This document shows positions 44,026-53,276 of a DNA stretch of 64,000 nucleotides, in pieces. The stretch comes from Streptomyces davaonensis JCM 4913 (lineage in GTDB: Bacteria; Actinomycetota; Actinomycetes; Streptomycetales; Streptomycetaceae), in assembly GCF_000349325.1 (NCBI RefSeq), contig NC_020504.1, forward strand, positions 7,226,053 to 7,290,052. Reading direction: 5' to 3'. A program made the position numbers and the translations under genes. The stretch's first letter is position 1. Every line of letters starts with the position of its first letter. Under the pieces are notes generated by a model. It was given only the letters and a program-made list of their open reading frames with translations, had not been told where the DNA came from and ran no database searches.

Positions 44026-46505
44026 CGCCGCGCCCGAGCCGCCGTGTGACGCGTCGGCTCGGCGGTCGCCGGATCCTCCGGCCACGGATGCTTCGGATAC
44101 CGTCCCCGCAGCTCGGCCCGCACACCCCTGTACCCGTCCTTCCAAAAGGACGCGAGGTCAGCTGTGACCGCCGCAGGGCGCCCCGCAGGGGACAGCAGAT
44201 GGACCAGCACCGGCACCCCCGCGACCGACGGCGATTCGTGCAGGCCGAACATCTCCTGCAACTTCACGGCGAGGACGGGCTGTTCCGGGTTCGTGTAGTC
44301 GATCCGGATTCTGGACCCACTGGGGACGGTGAGCCGCTCGGGCGCCAGCTCGTCCAGCCGGGCCGCGTCGCCCGTGGCCCAGGGGAGCAGGCGACTCAAC
44401 CCCGCCCCCGCATCGATCCGCGCCAGATCCGCCCGCCGCCGGGAACGGCTCAGCTCCGGCTCCAGCCACTCCTCCACGCGCGCGTACAACGCATCGTCGG
44501 ACACATCGGGCCACGGATCCCCCACCCGCATCCGCAGAAACGCCAGCCGCTGCCGCAGTACGACCGCCTCCGGCGACCACCGCAACAGACCCAGCCCTTC
44601 CTGCCGCAGCCCCTCAAGCAGCGCATCGCGTACGAGGGCGGGGTCGGCGTCCCGCAGCGGACGTACCGTCAGCTCGATCGCCCCCAGCCGCTCCACCCGG
44701 CGCGCGACCACGTCCCCGTCCGCCCAGTGGACCTCCTCGCCCTCGGAGTACAGGGGAGCGGCAGCAGTCCGGGCCGTTTCCTCGTCCACCACCGCCGCGA
44801 GCTGCACACGCGCGTGCCCCTTGCCGACCGGACGGTCCGCCACAGCGACCGCCAGCCACGGCGCCCCGCGCAACGACGACCCCTCCCGCAGCTCGGCCCG
44901 CGTCCCGGAGGCCATCAGCACCGACCCACCCTCGACCCGGCCGACCCGCTCGGGAAACGCCAGCGCGGCGACGGTACCGGCCAGCGCGTCGTCCTCTGCT
45001 CCGGAGCCGGAACCCGACTCCCCGCCGACACTCCTCAGCCGCCGCACCTCCGCCCGCCACCGCCCCGCGTACCCGTCACCCCCACGCCGAGCCGCCCGCA
45101 GCGCCGCCGACAGATCGTCGCCGTACTCCCGAGGCGCCTCCTCCGACAGCAGCGCCACCACCTCCGCGCCCCCGCCGGACGTGTCCAGCAGCGCCCGCCC
45201 CAGTCGCGGGTGCAGGCCCAGCCCGGCCAGTCGCGCTCCCCGGTCGGTCGCATGTCCCGAGTCATCCACCGCCCCGATCGCCGACAGCACCGCGCGGGCC
45301 GCCGCCATCGCACCCGCGGGCGGCGGGTCCAGCAGGGCCAGACCGGCCGCCGGCGGATCCCCCCAGCACGCCGTCTGCAATGCGAACGCCGTCAGGTCCG
45401 CCACCTTGATCTCGGGGGACGGGAACCGCGGCAGACGCGCGTCCTCCGTCTCCGTCCAGCAGCGGTACACCGCCCCCGGCGCCTCACGCCCGGCCCGGCC
45501 CGCCCGCTGGCGCCCCGCCGCCTGCGAGGCCCGCACCGTCGTCAGCGCGCTCAGCCCGCGCGCGTGGTCGACGCGCGGCTCCCGCGCCAGACCGGAGTCG
45601 ACGACCACCCGAACCCCGGGGACCGTCAGGGACGACTCGGCCACGGAGGTCGCCAGGACCACACGGCGCCCGGATCCGGGAGACAGCACCGCGTCCTGCA
45701 CCGCCGCCGGGGCCCGCCCGTGCACCTGGAGAACGTCCACCCCGCCCAGGTCGCCCAGTTGTCCAGCCACCCGCGCGATCTCGCCGACGCCCGGCAGGAA
45801 GCACAGCACGTCCCCGTCCCGCTCGGCCAGCGCCCGCCGCACCACTGACGCCACATGCGTCAGCAGCGCCGGATCGACCCGCATGCCGTGCGGCGGCCTT
45901 ACCGGACGCGCCGGCGGCGCCCACACCACCTCGACCGGGTACGAGACACCCTCCGCCTCGACCACCGGCGCGTCGCCCAGCAGCCGTGCCCAGCCCTCCG
46001 CGTCAGTCGTCGCCGACGCGGCCACAAGACGAAGCTCCGGCCGCAGCGCCTGCCGTACGTCCCAGAGGAAGGCCGCCGCCGTGTCCGCGTCCAGATGGCG
46101 TTCGTGGCACTCGTCGAGGACGACGACGTCCACCCCGGCCAGCTCCTGGTCGCGCTGGAGGCGCTGCACCAGCACACCCGTCGTGACGACCTCCACGCGC
46201 GCGTGGCGCCCGACGACCCGCTCGCCGCGCACCGTGTACCCGACGCTCTCGCCGACCTTCTCGCCCAGCAGCCACGCCATCCGCCGGGCCGCGGCGCGGG
46301 CGGCGATCCGGCGCGGCTCCGCGACGACGACCCGACGCGCCGCCCCCTCGCCGAGCAGCCCGGCGAGCGCCAGCGGGACAAGGGTCGTCTTGCCGGTGCC
46401 CGGCGGCGCCACGAGGACCGCCGTGCCGTGTCCCTCCAGGGCGTCGGTCAGTCCGGGAAGGGCACTGCGTACGGGAAGGGCGTCCAGAGCGTCGTAGCGG
46501 ATCAC
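44007..46505 (-). CDS. hrpB: ATP-dependent helicase HrpB
   Basis: An 832-residue DEAH/RHA-type helicase: Walker A APPGTGKTT at 33-41, DECH box at 131-134, SATTD motif III, then helicase C-terminal, HA2 and HrpB C-terminal domains (SRRRADLARIDAGAGLSRLLPW). The family is common in bacteria; its RNA or DNA substrate is still unknown. The start is GTG 46505, four bases after the methyltransferase stop, so the two are co-transcribed. Its final 19 bases overlap the convergent STAND gene. Confidence 0.94.
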   Translation of the reverse strand: MIRYDALDALPVRSALPGLTDALEGHGTAVLVAPPGTGKTTLVPLALAGLLGEGAARRVVVAEPRRIAARAAARRMAWLLGEKVGESVGYTVRGERVVGRHARVEVVTTGVLVQRLQRDQELAGVDVVVLDECHERHLDADTAAAFLWDVRQALRPELRLVAASATTDAEGWARLLGDAPVVEAEGVSYPVEVVWAPPARPVRPPHGMRVDPALLTHVASVVRRALAERDGDVLCFLPGVGEIARVAGQLGDLGGVDVLQVHGRAPAAVQDAVLSPGSGRRVVLATSVAESSLTVPGVRVVVDSGLAREPRVDHARGLSALTTVRASQAAGRQRAGRAGREAPGAVYRCWTETEDARLPRFPSPEIKVADLTAFALQTACWGDPPAAGLALLDPPPAGAMAAARAVLSAIGAVDDSGHATDRGARLAGLGLHPRLGRALLDTSGGGAEVVALLSEEAPREYGDDLSAALRAARRGGDGYAGRWRAEVRRLRSVGGESGSGSGAEDDALAGTVAALAFPERVGRVEGGSVLMASGTRAELREGSSLRGAPWLAVAVADRPVGKGHARVQLAAVVDEETARTAAAPLYSEGEEVHWADGDVVARRVERLGAIELTVRPLRDADPALVRDALLEGLRQEGLGLLRWSPEAVVLRQRLAFLRMRVGDPWPDVSDDALYARVEEWLEPELSRSRRRADLARIDAGAGLSRLLPWATGDAARLDELAPERLTVPSGSRIRIDYTNPEQPVLAVKLQEMFGLHESPSVAGVPVLVHLLSPAGRPAAVTADLASFWKDGYRGVRAELRGRYPKHPWPEDPATAEPTRHTAARARRQGGGS

Positions 46506-46509
46506 ACGC

Positions 46510-47343
46510 TCAGTCTCGTACGCAGACGAAGATCGCCGTCCCGGGGATGAGGCTTCCGCGCAGCGGGGACCAGCCGCCCCACTCCGAGCTGTTCCAGGCC
46601 GGCCACTCCGGCTCGACCAGATCCACCAGGCGCAGGTCCGCCGCCACGATGTCGCGGACGCGGTCGCCGATCGTGCGGTGGTGCTCGACGTAGACCGCGT
46701 GGCCCGTCTCGTCCTGCTCGACGTAGGGCGTGCGGTCGAAGTAGGAGGCGGACACCGACAGGCCCTCGGGGCCCGGCTCGTCCGGGAACGCCCAGCGGAT
46801 GGGGTGGGTGACGGAGAAGACGAACCGACCGCCGGGGCGCAGCACCCGCCGCACCTCGCGCAGGACCAGCACCGGGTCCGCCACGAACGGCAGCGCGCCG
46901 TACGCCGAGCACGCCAGGTCGAAGGAGGCGTCGGCGAACGGGAGCGCGCCCGCGTCGGCGCAGATCAGCGGGAAGGAGGAGCCGATGCGCAGGGCGTGCT
47001 GGAGCTGGCGGTGGGACAGGTCCAGGGCGACCGGGTGCGCGCCCTGCGCGGCCAGCCAGCGCGCGCACTGGGCCGCGCCGGCGCCGATCTCCAGGACGGC
47101 CTTGCCCTTCAGTTCCTCCGGCGGGCCGAGCAGCTCCGCCTCCACCTCGTCCAGGCCCTCGGGGCCCCAGACGAAACGTTCGTCGCCGAGGAAGGTGCCG
47201 TGCTCGATCTGGTACTCGTCGGCGTTGCGGTCCCACCAGCCCCGGTTGGCCCGGGAGCTCTCCGCGACCCCGGCGGCACGCCGAGTGGCCTCCGGCTCGG
47301 CTTCGGACCCGTGGGCGGCATCGGTGGATACGGGCTCTTGGAT
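46510..47343 (-). CDS. Class I SAM-dependent methyltransferase lacking a canonical start codon
   Basis: The SAM-binding motif LEIGAGAAQCARWLA is followed by ADAGALPFADASFDLACS and VLRPGGRFVFSVTHP. A conserved-looking stretch WWDRNADEYQIEHGTF and RFVWGPEGLDEVE lies upstream of the first GTG (47145) in the same open frame. No ATG, GTG or TTG occurs between that point and the in-frame stop at about 47374. The frame is coding-like up to QEPVSTDAAHG. ATC at 47343, six bases after GGAG, is the best candidate start and gives 277 residues; ATC at 47346 is next. A small-molecule methyltransferase is likely; the substrate is unknown. A point change in a former ATG is possible. Confidence 0.8.
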   Translation of the reverse strand: MQEPVSTDAAHGSEAEPEATRRAAGVAESSRANRGWWDRNADEYQIEHGTFLGDERFVWGPEGLDEVEAELLGPPEELKGKAVLEIGAGAAQCARWLAAQGAHPVALDLSHRQLQHALRIGSSFPLICADAGALPFADASFDLACSAYGALPFVADPVLVLREVRRVLRPGGRFVFSVTHPIRWAFPDEPGPEGLSVSASYFDRTPYVEQDETGHAVYVEHHRTIGDRVRDIVAADLRLVDLVEPEWPAWNSSEWGGWSPLRGSLIPGTAIFVCVRD

Positions 47344-47498
47344 GATCGGCTCCCTCGTCGTACTCTTCCGTGCAACCCGTCGCGGCGGCCGTCATGGCGA
47401 CACGTCATGAATGGGGCGCCATGACGCGCGCGTGGCCTCGTGAGACAGGTTTTGTGCCGGGTATGCGGCGATCCGCCCCGGGTGTGCGCCTTCGCGCA

Positions 47499-47527
47499 TT
47501 GACCCTGCCCGGCTGCCCCCGTATGCT
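47499..47527 (+). promoter_or_regulatory. rpsA promoter
   Basis: TTGACC at 47499-47504, an exact 17-bp spacer and TATGCT at 47522-47527. This is near-consensus for the housekeeping sigma factor and predicts transcription from about 47534. It is the strongest promoter I can see in the window. The bases from 47347 to 47498 hold the methyltransferase upstream region and a 9-bp inverted repeat (47391-47399/47417-47425). Confidence 0.8.
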
Positions 47528-47533
47528 ACAAGT

Positions 47534-47728
47534 TGCGCTGCGGGCCTGCGCACCTCAGACATAGCAGGCTGCGCTCGCATCTGTTGTATGTCCCCTCGGT
47601 TTTCGAGGCGCATCACCGGTTTTCGCTGGTGAGGCGCTTCCTTGGCTGTCCGGCTTCTTCAGAGCGATACGGGCTCCCGGCGTAGCAGTACCTACGACTT
47701 CAATGTCCGTACCGGAGCCCTTTCCCAC
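47534..47728 (+). promoter_or_regulatory. Structured 5' leader of rpsA with ribosome-binding-site sequestration
   Basis: A leader of about 195 nt. Two adjacent hairpins share a GTTTTCG loop motif: CCTCG-GTTTT-CGAGG (47594-47608) and GCGCATCACC/GGTGAGGCGC (47608-47617 with 47628-47637), the second followed by TTCCTT. Further down, GGGCTCC (47671-47677) is complementary to GGAGCCC (47714-47720), which contains the only Shine-Dalgarno candidate before the ATG. This fits an autoregulated ribosomal-protein leader; the regulator is not known. Confidence 0.6.
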
Positions 47729-49225
47729 ATGACGAGCAGCACCGAGACCACCGCCACCACCCCGCAGGTTGCGGTCAACGACATCGGTAACGAGGAAGCC
47801 TTCCTCGCCGCGATCGACGAGACGATCAAGTACTTCAACGACGGCGACATCGTCGACGGCGTCATCGTGAAGGTCGACCGGGACGAGGTCCTGCTCGACA
47901 TCGGTTACAAGACCGAAGGTGTCATCCCGAGCCGCGAGCTCTCGATCAAGCACGACGTCGACCCGAACGAGGTCGTGGCCGTCGGCGACGAGATCGAGGC
48001 CCTGGTCCTCCAGAAGGAGGACAAGGAAGGCCGCCTGATCCTCTCGAAGAAGCGCGCCCAGTACGAGCGTGCCTGGGGCACCATCGAGAAGATCAAGGAA
48101 GAGGACGGCATCGTCACCGGTACCGTCATCGAGGTCGTCAAGGGTGGTCTCATCCTCGACATCGGCCTCCGCGGCTTCCTCCCGGCCTCCCTGGTCGAGA
48201 TGCGCCGTGTTCGCGACCTCCAGCCCTACGTGGGCAAGGAGCTCGAGGCGAAGATCATCGAGCTGGACAAGAACCGCAACAACGTGGTCCTGTCCCGCCG
48301 TGCCTGGCTGGAGCAGACCCAGTCCGAGGTGCGCCAGACGTTCCTCACCACCCTCCAGAAGGGTCAGGTCCGTTCCGGCGTCGTCTCCTCGATCGTCAAC
48401 TTCGGTGCCTTCGTGGACCTGGGTGGCGTCGACGGTCTGGTTCACGTCTCCGAGCTGTCCTGGAAGCACATCGACCACCCCTCCGAGGTTGTCGAGGTCG
48501 GCCAGGAGGTCACCGTCGAGGTTCTCGACGTCGACATGGACCGCGAGCGCGTCTCCCTGTCGCTGAAGGCGACCCAGGAAGACCCGTGGCAGCAGTTCGC
48601 CCGCACCCACCAGATCGGCCAGGTCGTGCCCGGCAAGGTCACGAAGCTGGTTCCGTTCGGTGCGTTCGTCCGCGTGGACGAGGGCATCGAGGGTCTGGTC
48701 CACATCTCCGAGCTGGCCGAGCGCCACGTGGAGATCCCGGAGCAGGTCGTCCAGGTCAACGACGAGATCTTCGTCAAGGTCATCGACATCGACCTGGAGC
48801 GTCGCCGGATCTCGCTGTCCCTCAAGCAGGCCAACGAGTCCTTCGGTGCCGACCCGGCGTCGGTCGAGTTCGACCCGACCCTGTACGGCATGGCCGCGTC
48901 CTACGACGACCAGGGCAACTACATCTACCCCGAGGGCTTCGACCCCGAGACCAACGACTGGCTCGAGGGCTACGAGAAGCAGCGCGAGGAGTGGGAGCGC
49001 CAGTACGCCGAGGCGCAGACCCGCTTCGAGCAGCACCAGCAGCAGGTCATCAAGAGCCGCGAGGCCGACGCTGCCGCTGCCGCCGAGGGTGGCGACGCCG
49101 CGGGTGCGGCTCCGGCCGCGTCCGGTGGCTCGTACTCCTCCGAGGGCCCGGACAACAGCGGTGCGCTGGCCTCGGACGAGGCGCTTGCGGCTCTCCGCGA
49201 GAAGCTGGCCGGTGGTCAGAGCTGA
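47729..49225 (+). CDS. rpsA: 30S ribosomal protein S1
   Basis: A 498-residue protein with four S1 OB-fold repeats between about 35 and 360. Each has the FVDLGGVDGLVHVSELSW-type core, with the third and fourth most typical; the first two are the ribosome-anchoring variants. The C-terminus is acidic and Ala/Gly-rich and lacks the fifth and sixth repeats of E. coli, as usual for actinobacteria. S1 helps bind mRNA on the small subunit. ATG 47729 is the start; an upstream in-frame start at 47642 would put the structured leader in the coding sequence. Codon use is highly biased, as expected for strong expression. Confidence 0.97.
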   Translation: MTSSTETTATTPQVAVNDIGNEEAFLAAIDETIKYFNDGDIVDGVIVKVDRDEVLLDIGYKTEGVIPSRELSIKHDVDPNEVVAVGDEIEALVLQKEDKEGRLILSKKRAQYERAWGTIEKIKEEDGIVTGTVIEVVKGGLILDIGLRGFLPASLVEMRRVRDLQPYVGKELEAKIIELDKNRNNVVLSRRAWLEQTQSEVRQTFLTTLQKGQVRSGVVSSIVNFGAFVDLGGVDGLVHVSELSWKHIDHPSEVVEVGQEVTVEVLDVDMDRERVSLSLKATQEDPWQQFARTHQIGQVVPGKVTKLVPFGAFVRVDEGIEGLVHISELAERHVEIPEQVVQVNDEIFVKVIDIDLERRRISLSLKQANESFGADPASVEFDPTLYGMAASYDDQGNYIYPEGFDPETNDWLEGYEKQREEWERQYAEAQTRFEQHQQQVIKSREADAAAAAEGGDAAGAAPAASGGSYSSEGPDNSGALASDEALAALREKLAGGQS

Positions 49226-49259
49226 CGTCAGCTTCTAGCTGAGGGCAGTTAAGGCTCTT

Positions 49260-49292
49260 AGGGGTCGTACCTTTCGAGGTGCGGCCCCTTTG
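49260..49292 (+). terminator. Terminator after rpsA
   Basis: AGGGGTCGTACCT and AGGTGCGGCCCCT form a long stem with two mismatches around TTCG, followed by TTTGG. The tetraloop is a stable UUCG type. A 14-bp palindrome AGCTGACGTCAGCT also overlaps the rpsA stop codon. Confidence 0.8.
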
Positions 49293-49406
49293 GCGTGCTT
49301 GGCGGTCGGCTGCGGGCCGGTGTTCTTACCCTTACTTTCAAGATCGGGGGAATGCCCCTGCCCGCCCCCGCGTTGTTCACTACGAACACGAGGAGGAGCG
49401 GTCACT

Positions 49407-50345
49407 GTGCTTGATCCGCAGGGTTTGTACGCATGGGAGCCGAAGGGCCTGGCCGTCGTCGACATGGCGCTGGCGCAGGAGTCGGCGGGCCTTGTCATGC
49501 TCTACCACTTCGACGGATACATCGACGCGGGCGAGACCGGCGACCAGATCGTCGACCGGCTGCTCGATACACTGCCCCACCAGCTCGTGGCCCGATTCGA
49601 CCACGACCGGCTGGTCGACTACCGCGCCCGCCGCCCGCTGCTGACGTTCAAGCGCGACCGCTGGACCGACTACGAGGTTCCGGCCATCGAGGTACGGCTC
49701 GTCCAGGACGCCACCGGCGCCCCCTTCCTTCTCCTGTCCGGTCCCGAGCCGGACGTGGAGTGGGAGAGGTTCGCCGCCGCGGTCCAGCAGATCGTGGAGC
49801 GGCTCGGCGTCCGGCTGTCCGTGAACTTCCACGGCATCCCCATGGGCGTCCCGCACACCCGGCCCGTCGGCCTCACCCCGCACGGCAACCGCACCGACCT
49901 CGTCCCGGGCCACCGCAGCCCCTTCGACGAGGCGCAGGTGCCGGGCAGCGCCGAGTCGCTGCTGGAGTACCGCCTGATGGAGGCCGGCCATGAGGTGCTC
50001 GGCGTCGCGGCGCACGTACCGCACTACATCGCGCGTTCCCCGTACCCGGACGCGGCCCTGACCGTCCTGGAGGCCATCACCGCCGCCACCGGCCTGGTCC
50101 TCCCGGGCATCGCCCACGCCCTGCGCACCGAGGCCCACCGCACCCAGACCGAGATCGACCGCCAGATCCAGGAGGGCGACGAGGAACTGGTGGCGCTGGT
50201 ACAGGGCCTTGAGCACCAGTTCGACGCGGCGGCAGGGGCGGAGAGCAGGGGCAACATGCTCGCCGAGCCGGTGGACATCCCGTCGGCGGACGAGATCGGC
50301 AGAGAGTTCGAGCGGTTCCTGGCGGAGCGAGAGGGCGACAACTAG
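49407..50345 (+). CDS. PAC2-family protein (proteasome assembly chaperone-like)
   Basis: A 312-residue PAC2 domain protein: [58 protein letters not shown] and [17 protein letters not shown] are its conserved blocks. The C-terminal helices are acidic. Archaeal and eukaryotic relatives help assemble the proteasome, and actinobacteria also have a proteasome, but the role of this subgroup is not established. The start is GTG 49407 after GAGGAGGAGC. It has its own spacer after the rpsA terminator and precedes coaE by 30 bases. Confidence 0.9.
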   Translation: MLDPQGLYAWEPKGLAVVDMALAQESAGLVMLYHFDGYIDAGETGDQIVDRLLDTLPHQLVARFDHDRLVDYRARRPLLTFKRDRWTDYEVPAIEVRLVQDATGAPFLLLSGPEPDVEWERFAAAVQQIVERLGVRLSVNFHGIPMGVPHTRPVGLTPHGNRTDLVPGHRSPFDEAQVPGSAESLLEYRLMEAGHEVLGVAAHVPHYIARSPYPDAALTVLEAITAATGLVLPGIAHALRTEAHRTQTEIDRQIQEGDEELVALVQGLEHQFDAAAGAESRGNMLAEPVDIPSADEIGREFERFLAEREGDN

Positions 50346-50375
50346 GGCCCGTCCGCGAGGGCCTAAGCTCAGCGC

Positions 50376-50987
50376 ATGCTGAAAGTTGGCCTCACCGGCG
50401 GCATCGGCGCCGGAAAGAGCGAGGTGTCACGACTCCTCGTGGAACACGGTGCCGTACTGATCGACGCGGACCGCATCGCGCGGGAGGTTGTGGCGCCGGG
50501 CATGCCCGGCCTCGCCGCGGTCGTCGAGGCCTTCGGCCAGGGCGTGCTGGCGGAGGACGGGAGCCTGGACCGGCCCAAGCTGGGCTCCATCGTCTTCGCC
50601 GACCCCGAGAAGCTCTCCGTACTGAACGCGATCGTGCACCCCCTCGTCGGCGCCCGCTCGCGCGAGCTGGAGCAGGCCGCCGCCGAGGACGCCGTGGTCG
50701 TGCACGACGTGCCGCTGCTGACGGAGAACGGGCTGGCGCCGCTGTACGACCTCGTGATCGTCGTCGACGCGAGCCCCGGGACCCAGCTCGACCGGCTCGT
50801 GCGGCTGCGTGGGATGACCGAGGAGGACGCCCGCGCGCGGATGGCGGCGCAGGCGTCGCGGGAGAAGCGCCGGGAGATCGCGGACATCGTGATCGACAAC
50901 GACGTACCGCTGGAACAGCTTCAGCGACGGGTGCGGGACGTGTGGGACGAGCTGGAGCGAAGGGCGGCCCACGCCGCTCAGGAATAG
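50376..50987 (+). CDS. coaE: Dephospho-CoA kinase
   Basis: A 203-residue kinase: P-loop GGIGAGKS at 8-15, [13 protein letters not shown] with the substrate Asp/Arg pair, [13 protein letters not shown], and [13 protein letters not shown] near the end. It phosphorylates the 3'-hydroxyl of dephospho-CoA, the last step of coenzyme A synthesis. It is of normal length, without the extra GrpB-like domain of mycobacterial CoaE. The start is ATG 50376. Its position after rpsA and the PAC2 gene is standard for Streptomyces. Confidence 0.95.
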   Translation: MLKVGLTGGIGAGKSEVSRLLVEHGAVLIDADRIAREVVAPGMPGLAAVVEAFGQGVLAEDGSLDRPKLGSIVFADPEKLSVLNAIVHPLVGARSRELEQAAAEDAVVVHDVPLLTENGLAPLYDLVIVVDASPGTQLDRLVRLRGMTEEDARARMAAQASREKRREIADIVIDNDVPLEQLQRRVRDVWDELERRAAHAAQE

Positions 50988-51037
50988 CCGCCCTTCATCG
51001 GGGCGTTGAAGCCCCTCAGTGAGGGAAGGACTCTGCC

Positions 51038-51418
51038 GTGCCCGAGACCAGCGGTTCCACCGGACGTACTCCGGAGACGCATGTCATCGACTTCCGTGCC
51101 GCCGAGCATCTGCTCGCCGCGCGGGACCCGCGGGGCGCGGTGAAGCTGCTCGACGGTGTCATCGCCGCGCACCCCGAGAACACCGCGGCCCGGCTGCTGC
51201 GCGCGCGTGCCTTCTTCGCGGCGGCCCAACTGCGGCCCGCCGAGCTGGAGTTCACCATCGTTCTGGAGCGCGAGCCGGACAACGCGTTCGCGCACTTCGC
51301 GCTCGCCCGCACCTACGAGCGGCAGGGGCGCGGCGACCAGGCCGTCCGGCACTTCCGGCTGGCGGCCGCACTGGACCCCAACCCGCAGTATGTGAAGGCG
51401 GCGGGGTTCGAGTCCTGA
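51038..51418 (+). CDS. Tetratricopeptide-repeat protein
   Basis: A 126-residue protein of two to three TPR units: AEHLLAARDPRGAVKLLDGVIAAHP, AARLLRARAFFAAAQLRPAELEFTIVL, and AFAHFALARTYERQGRGDQAVRHFRLAAALDPN. It is a small protein-protein adaptor without other domains. It starts with GTG 51038 after GAGGGAAGGAC and follows coaE by 50 bases in the same direction. It is convergent with the DUF6343 gene at a 3-base gap. Confidence 0.88.
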   Translation: MPETSGSTGRTPETHVIDFRAAEHLLAARDPRGAVKLLDGVIAAHPENTAARLLRARAFFAAAQLRPAELEFTIVLEREPDNAFAHFALARTYERQGRGDQAVRHFRLAAALDPNPQYVKAAGFES

Positions 51419-51421
51419 GCG

Positions 51422-51682
51422 TCAGCGGTGGTCGGGCGGGTTGTACGGCGGGATGTCGGGGCCCGGCTGGTAGTGCGGGCCCTGGTGGATGTGGCGGACG
51501 ATGAAGCCCATGTCCACGGCGACGACGAGTGCCAGGACCCCGCAGGCCACCGCCCAGCCCGTACGGCCGACCAGCGCGAAGACCGCCGTGCCGAAGAGCG
51601 CCCAGACCAGCCCCCAGACACTCAGCCAGAACCGCGTCCGCAGGGCACTGCGCGCAGTCGTGGGTTCACTGCCCGTACGCAT
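51422..51682 (-). CDS. DUF6343-like small membrane protein
   Basis: An 86-residue protein with two hydrophobic helices (FWLSVWGLVWALFGTAVFAL and WAVACGVLALVVAVDMGFIV), a basic N-terminus (RTGSEPTTARSALRTR) and a Pro/His-rich cytoplasmic tail. It matches the DUF6343 family as I recall it. ATG 51682 is chosen, with GGAG 11 bases upstream; GTG codons at 51691 and 51694 are possible starts. Function unknown. Confidence 0.8.
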   Translation of the reverse strand: MRTGSEPTTARSALRTRFWLSVWGLVWALFGTAVFALVGRTGWAVACGVLALVVAVDMGFIVRHIHQGPHYQPGPDIPPYNPPDHR

Positions 51683-51747
51683 CGGGATCACCACTCCTCC
51701 TTCGGAACGTACTCTTCGAGGACGCGTTCACCAAAAGGGGGTGTGCG

Positions 51748-52671
51748 GTGCCGCTGTCGTGGTCATTGCCGGATGCCGACGAGCTGCCTGAGATCCTGAT
51801 CGACCTCGCCGTACCGCACGAGGACATCGAAGTCCTGGTCCGCATGCGCCGGAGAGTCACCGACGATCCGGAACTCAGACGGTTCCTGGAGGCGTCGGTC
51901 GAGGAGCTCGTGCGGGACATGGGGCAGGTCGGCGTGCGCGTCGAGCTGCCCGAGCTGGACTGGCCCGCCGGGCCCTTGCAGCGCTGTTTTCCCGCGTACG
52001 TCTTCGTCGCGGCGCTGCCCCACACGCGCGCGTACCACCGCGAACGCGGTGTCCCCGCCGAGGTCACCCGGCGTACTCTCGCCGACCTCGGCCGGAACAT
52101 GGCCGTCCACCGCAGGCGGTACGGCCGGACGGGCGTACAGGCGCCGAGGTGGCTCACCCATCACTTCCGGGGCGAGCTTTACCAGCTGGGGCGGCTTCAG
52201 TTCGAGCGGGCGCGTGCCGGAAAGTGGCTCGACGCGGCCCCGGACGCGCCCTGTCTCAACCTCCACATCCCCGATTTCCACGGGCCGCTGACCCCGGCGG
52301 CTGTCGACCGCTCCCTGGCGCTGGCCCGGGAGTTCTTCGCGCGGCACTTCCCCGAGGAGCGGTACTCGGCCGCGACCTGCCACTCCTGGCTGCTCGATCC
52401 GCAGCTCAAGCGATATCTGCCGGCCGACTCCAACATCGTGCGCTTCCAGGAGCGGTTCCGGATCGGCCGTGACGACGCCGAGGAGGCCGACACCGAGCCG
52501 GTGCAGTTCGTGTTCGGCGACCCGGAACTGCCCATCGAGGGCCTGCCGCGGCGGACGGCGGTGGAGCGGGCGGTGGGGGACCATCTGCGGGGCGGCGGGC
52601 ACTGGTACATCGGGCACGGCTGGTTCCTTTTCGAGGAACCGGGTGAGTCAACTTCCGCCGTACGGCGATGA
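51748..52671 (+). CDS. GNAT-like acyltransferase-domain protein
   Basis: A 307-residue protein of the actinobacterial group with an N-terminal helical domain (DELPEILIDLAVPHEDIEVLV). The C-terminal part is a degenerate GNAT-type acyltransferase fold, including CLNLHIPDFHGPLTPAAVDRSL, CHSWLLDPQLKRYLP and a final GHGWFLF. No substrate is known for this group. The start is GTG 51748 with AAAAGGGGG before it. The cysteine/histidine pair in CHSWLLD is conserved-looking. Divergent from the DUF6343 gene with a 65-bp gap. Confidence 0.78.
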   Translation: MPLSWSLPDADELPEILIDLAVPHEDIEVLVRMRRRVTDDPELRRFLEASVEELVRDMGQVGVRVELPELDWPAGPLQRCFPAYVFVAALPHTRAYHRERGVPAEVTRRTLADLGRNMAVHRRRYGRTGVQAPRWLTHHFRGELYQLGRLQFERARAGKWLDAAPDAPCLNLHIPDFHGPLTPAAVDRSLALAREFFARHFPEERYSAATCHSWLLDPQLKRYLPADSNIVRFQERFRIGRDDAEEADTEPVQFVFGDPELPIEGLPRRTAVERAVGDHLRGGGHWYIGHGWFLFEEPGESTSAVRR

Positions 52672-52745
52672 GTTTCGCGGCGGCCGGCGGTCCATCCCTG
52701 TGACAGACAGCGACACACACCGCCGTACGCACACAGGAGACCCCG

Positions 52746-53195
52746 ATGTCCGAGACCACCGCTCCCGTCCCCGCTTCCGCCCCCGTCATCGCCGAGTCCG
52801 CCACTGCCCGTGGACGCCGCGCCCGGATCGCCCTGCGTGGGCTTCAGATCCTGCTCGCGCTGTTCTTCGGGCTTGCCAGCGCCCTGCCGAAGCTGATCGC
52901 GCACTCCTCGGCCGTCGAGATCTTCGACGAGCTGGGCTGGGGCAGCGCGGGCATGTACACCATCGGGGCGCTCGAACTCGCCGGGGCCGTCGCCCTGTTG
53001 ATCCCGGTGCTCCAGTCGGTGGCGGGGATCGCGCTGAGCGCGCTGATGGTCGGGGCGTTCATCGTCTCGCTGACCGCCTTCGACGGGGAGAACGCGGCCA
53101 CGCCGCTCATCCTGATCATCCCGCTCGCCCTCATCGCCTGGGCGCGGCGCGGCCACAATGCCGAGCTGCTGCGGCTGGTGTCGCAGCGGGCGTGA
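52746..53195 (+). CDS. DoxX-like membrane protein
   Basis: A 149-residue protein with four transmembrane helices, starting around IALRGLQILLALFFGLASALPKL and followed by GMYTIGALELAGAVALLIPVL, a DoxX-family pattern. Ribosome-binding AGGAG precedes ATG 52746. DoxX proteins are linked to quinone/oxidative-stress functions in some bacteria, with no firm role here. It stands alone, convergent with the S4-domain gene. Confidence 0.85.
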   Translation: MSETTAPVPASAPVIAESATARGRRARIALRGLQILLALFFGLASALPKLIAHSSAVEIFDELGWGSAGMYTIGALELAGAVALLIPVLQSVAGIALSALMVGAFIVSLTAFDGENAATPLILIIPLALIAWARRGHNAELLRLVSQRA

Positions 53196-53276
53196 TCCGG
53201 GTACGTACGGCGACGGTCGTGTCCGACGGGCCCAGGGCCCGGTGCGGACGCGGCCGCTGCCGTGCGTCTGTGACCG

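Noticed and set aside
46502..47395. Longer open frame overlapping the methyltransferase, with an ATG start
   Set aside because: It is out of frame with the SAM-binding motifs and is arginine/proline-rich; the real protein frame lacks an ATG.
47642..47728. N-terminal extension of S1 from an in-frame start at 47642
   Set aside because: This stretch forms the leader stems and lacks S1 similarity; ATG 47729 fits the family N-terminus.
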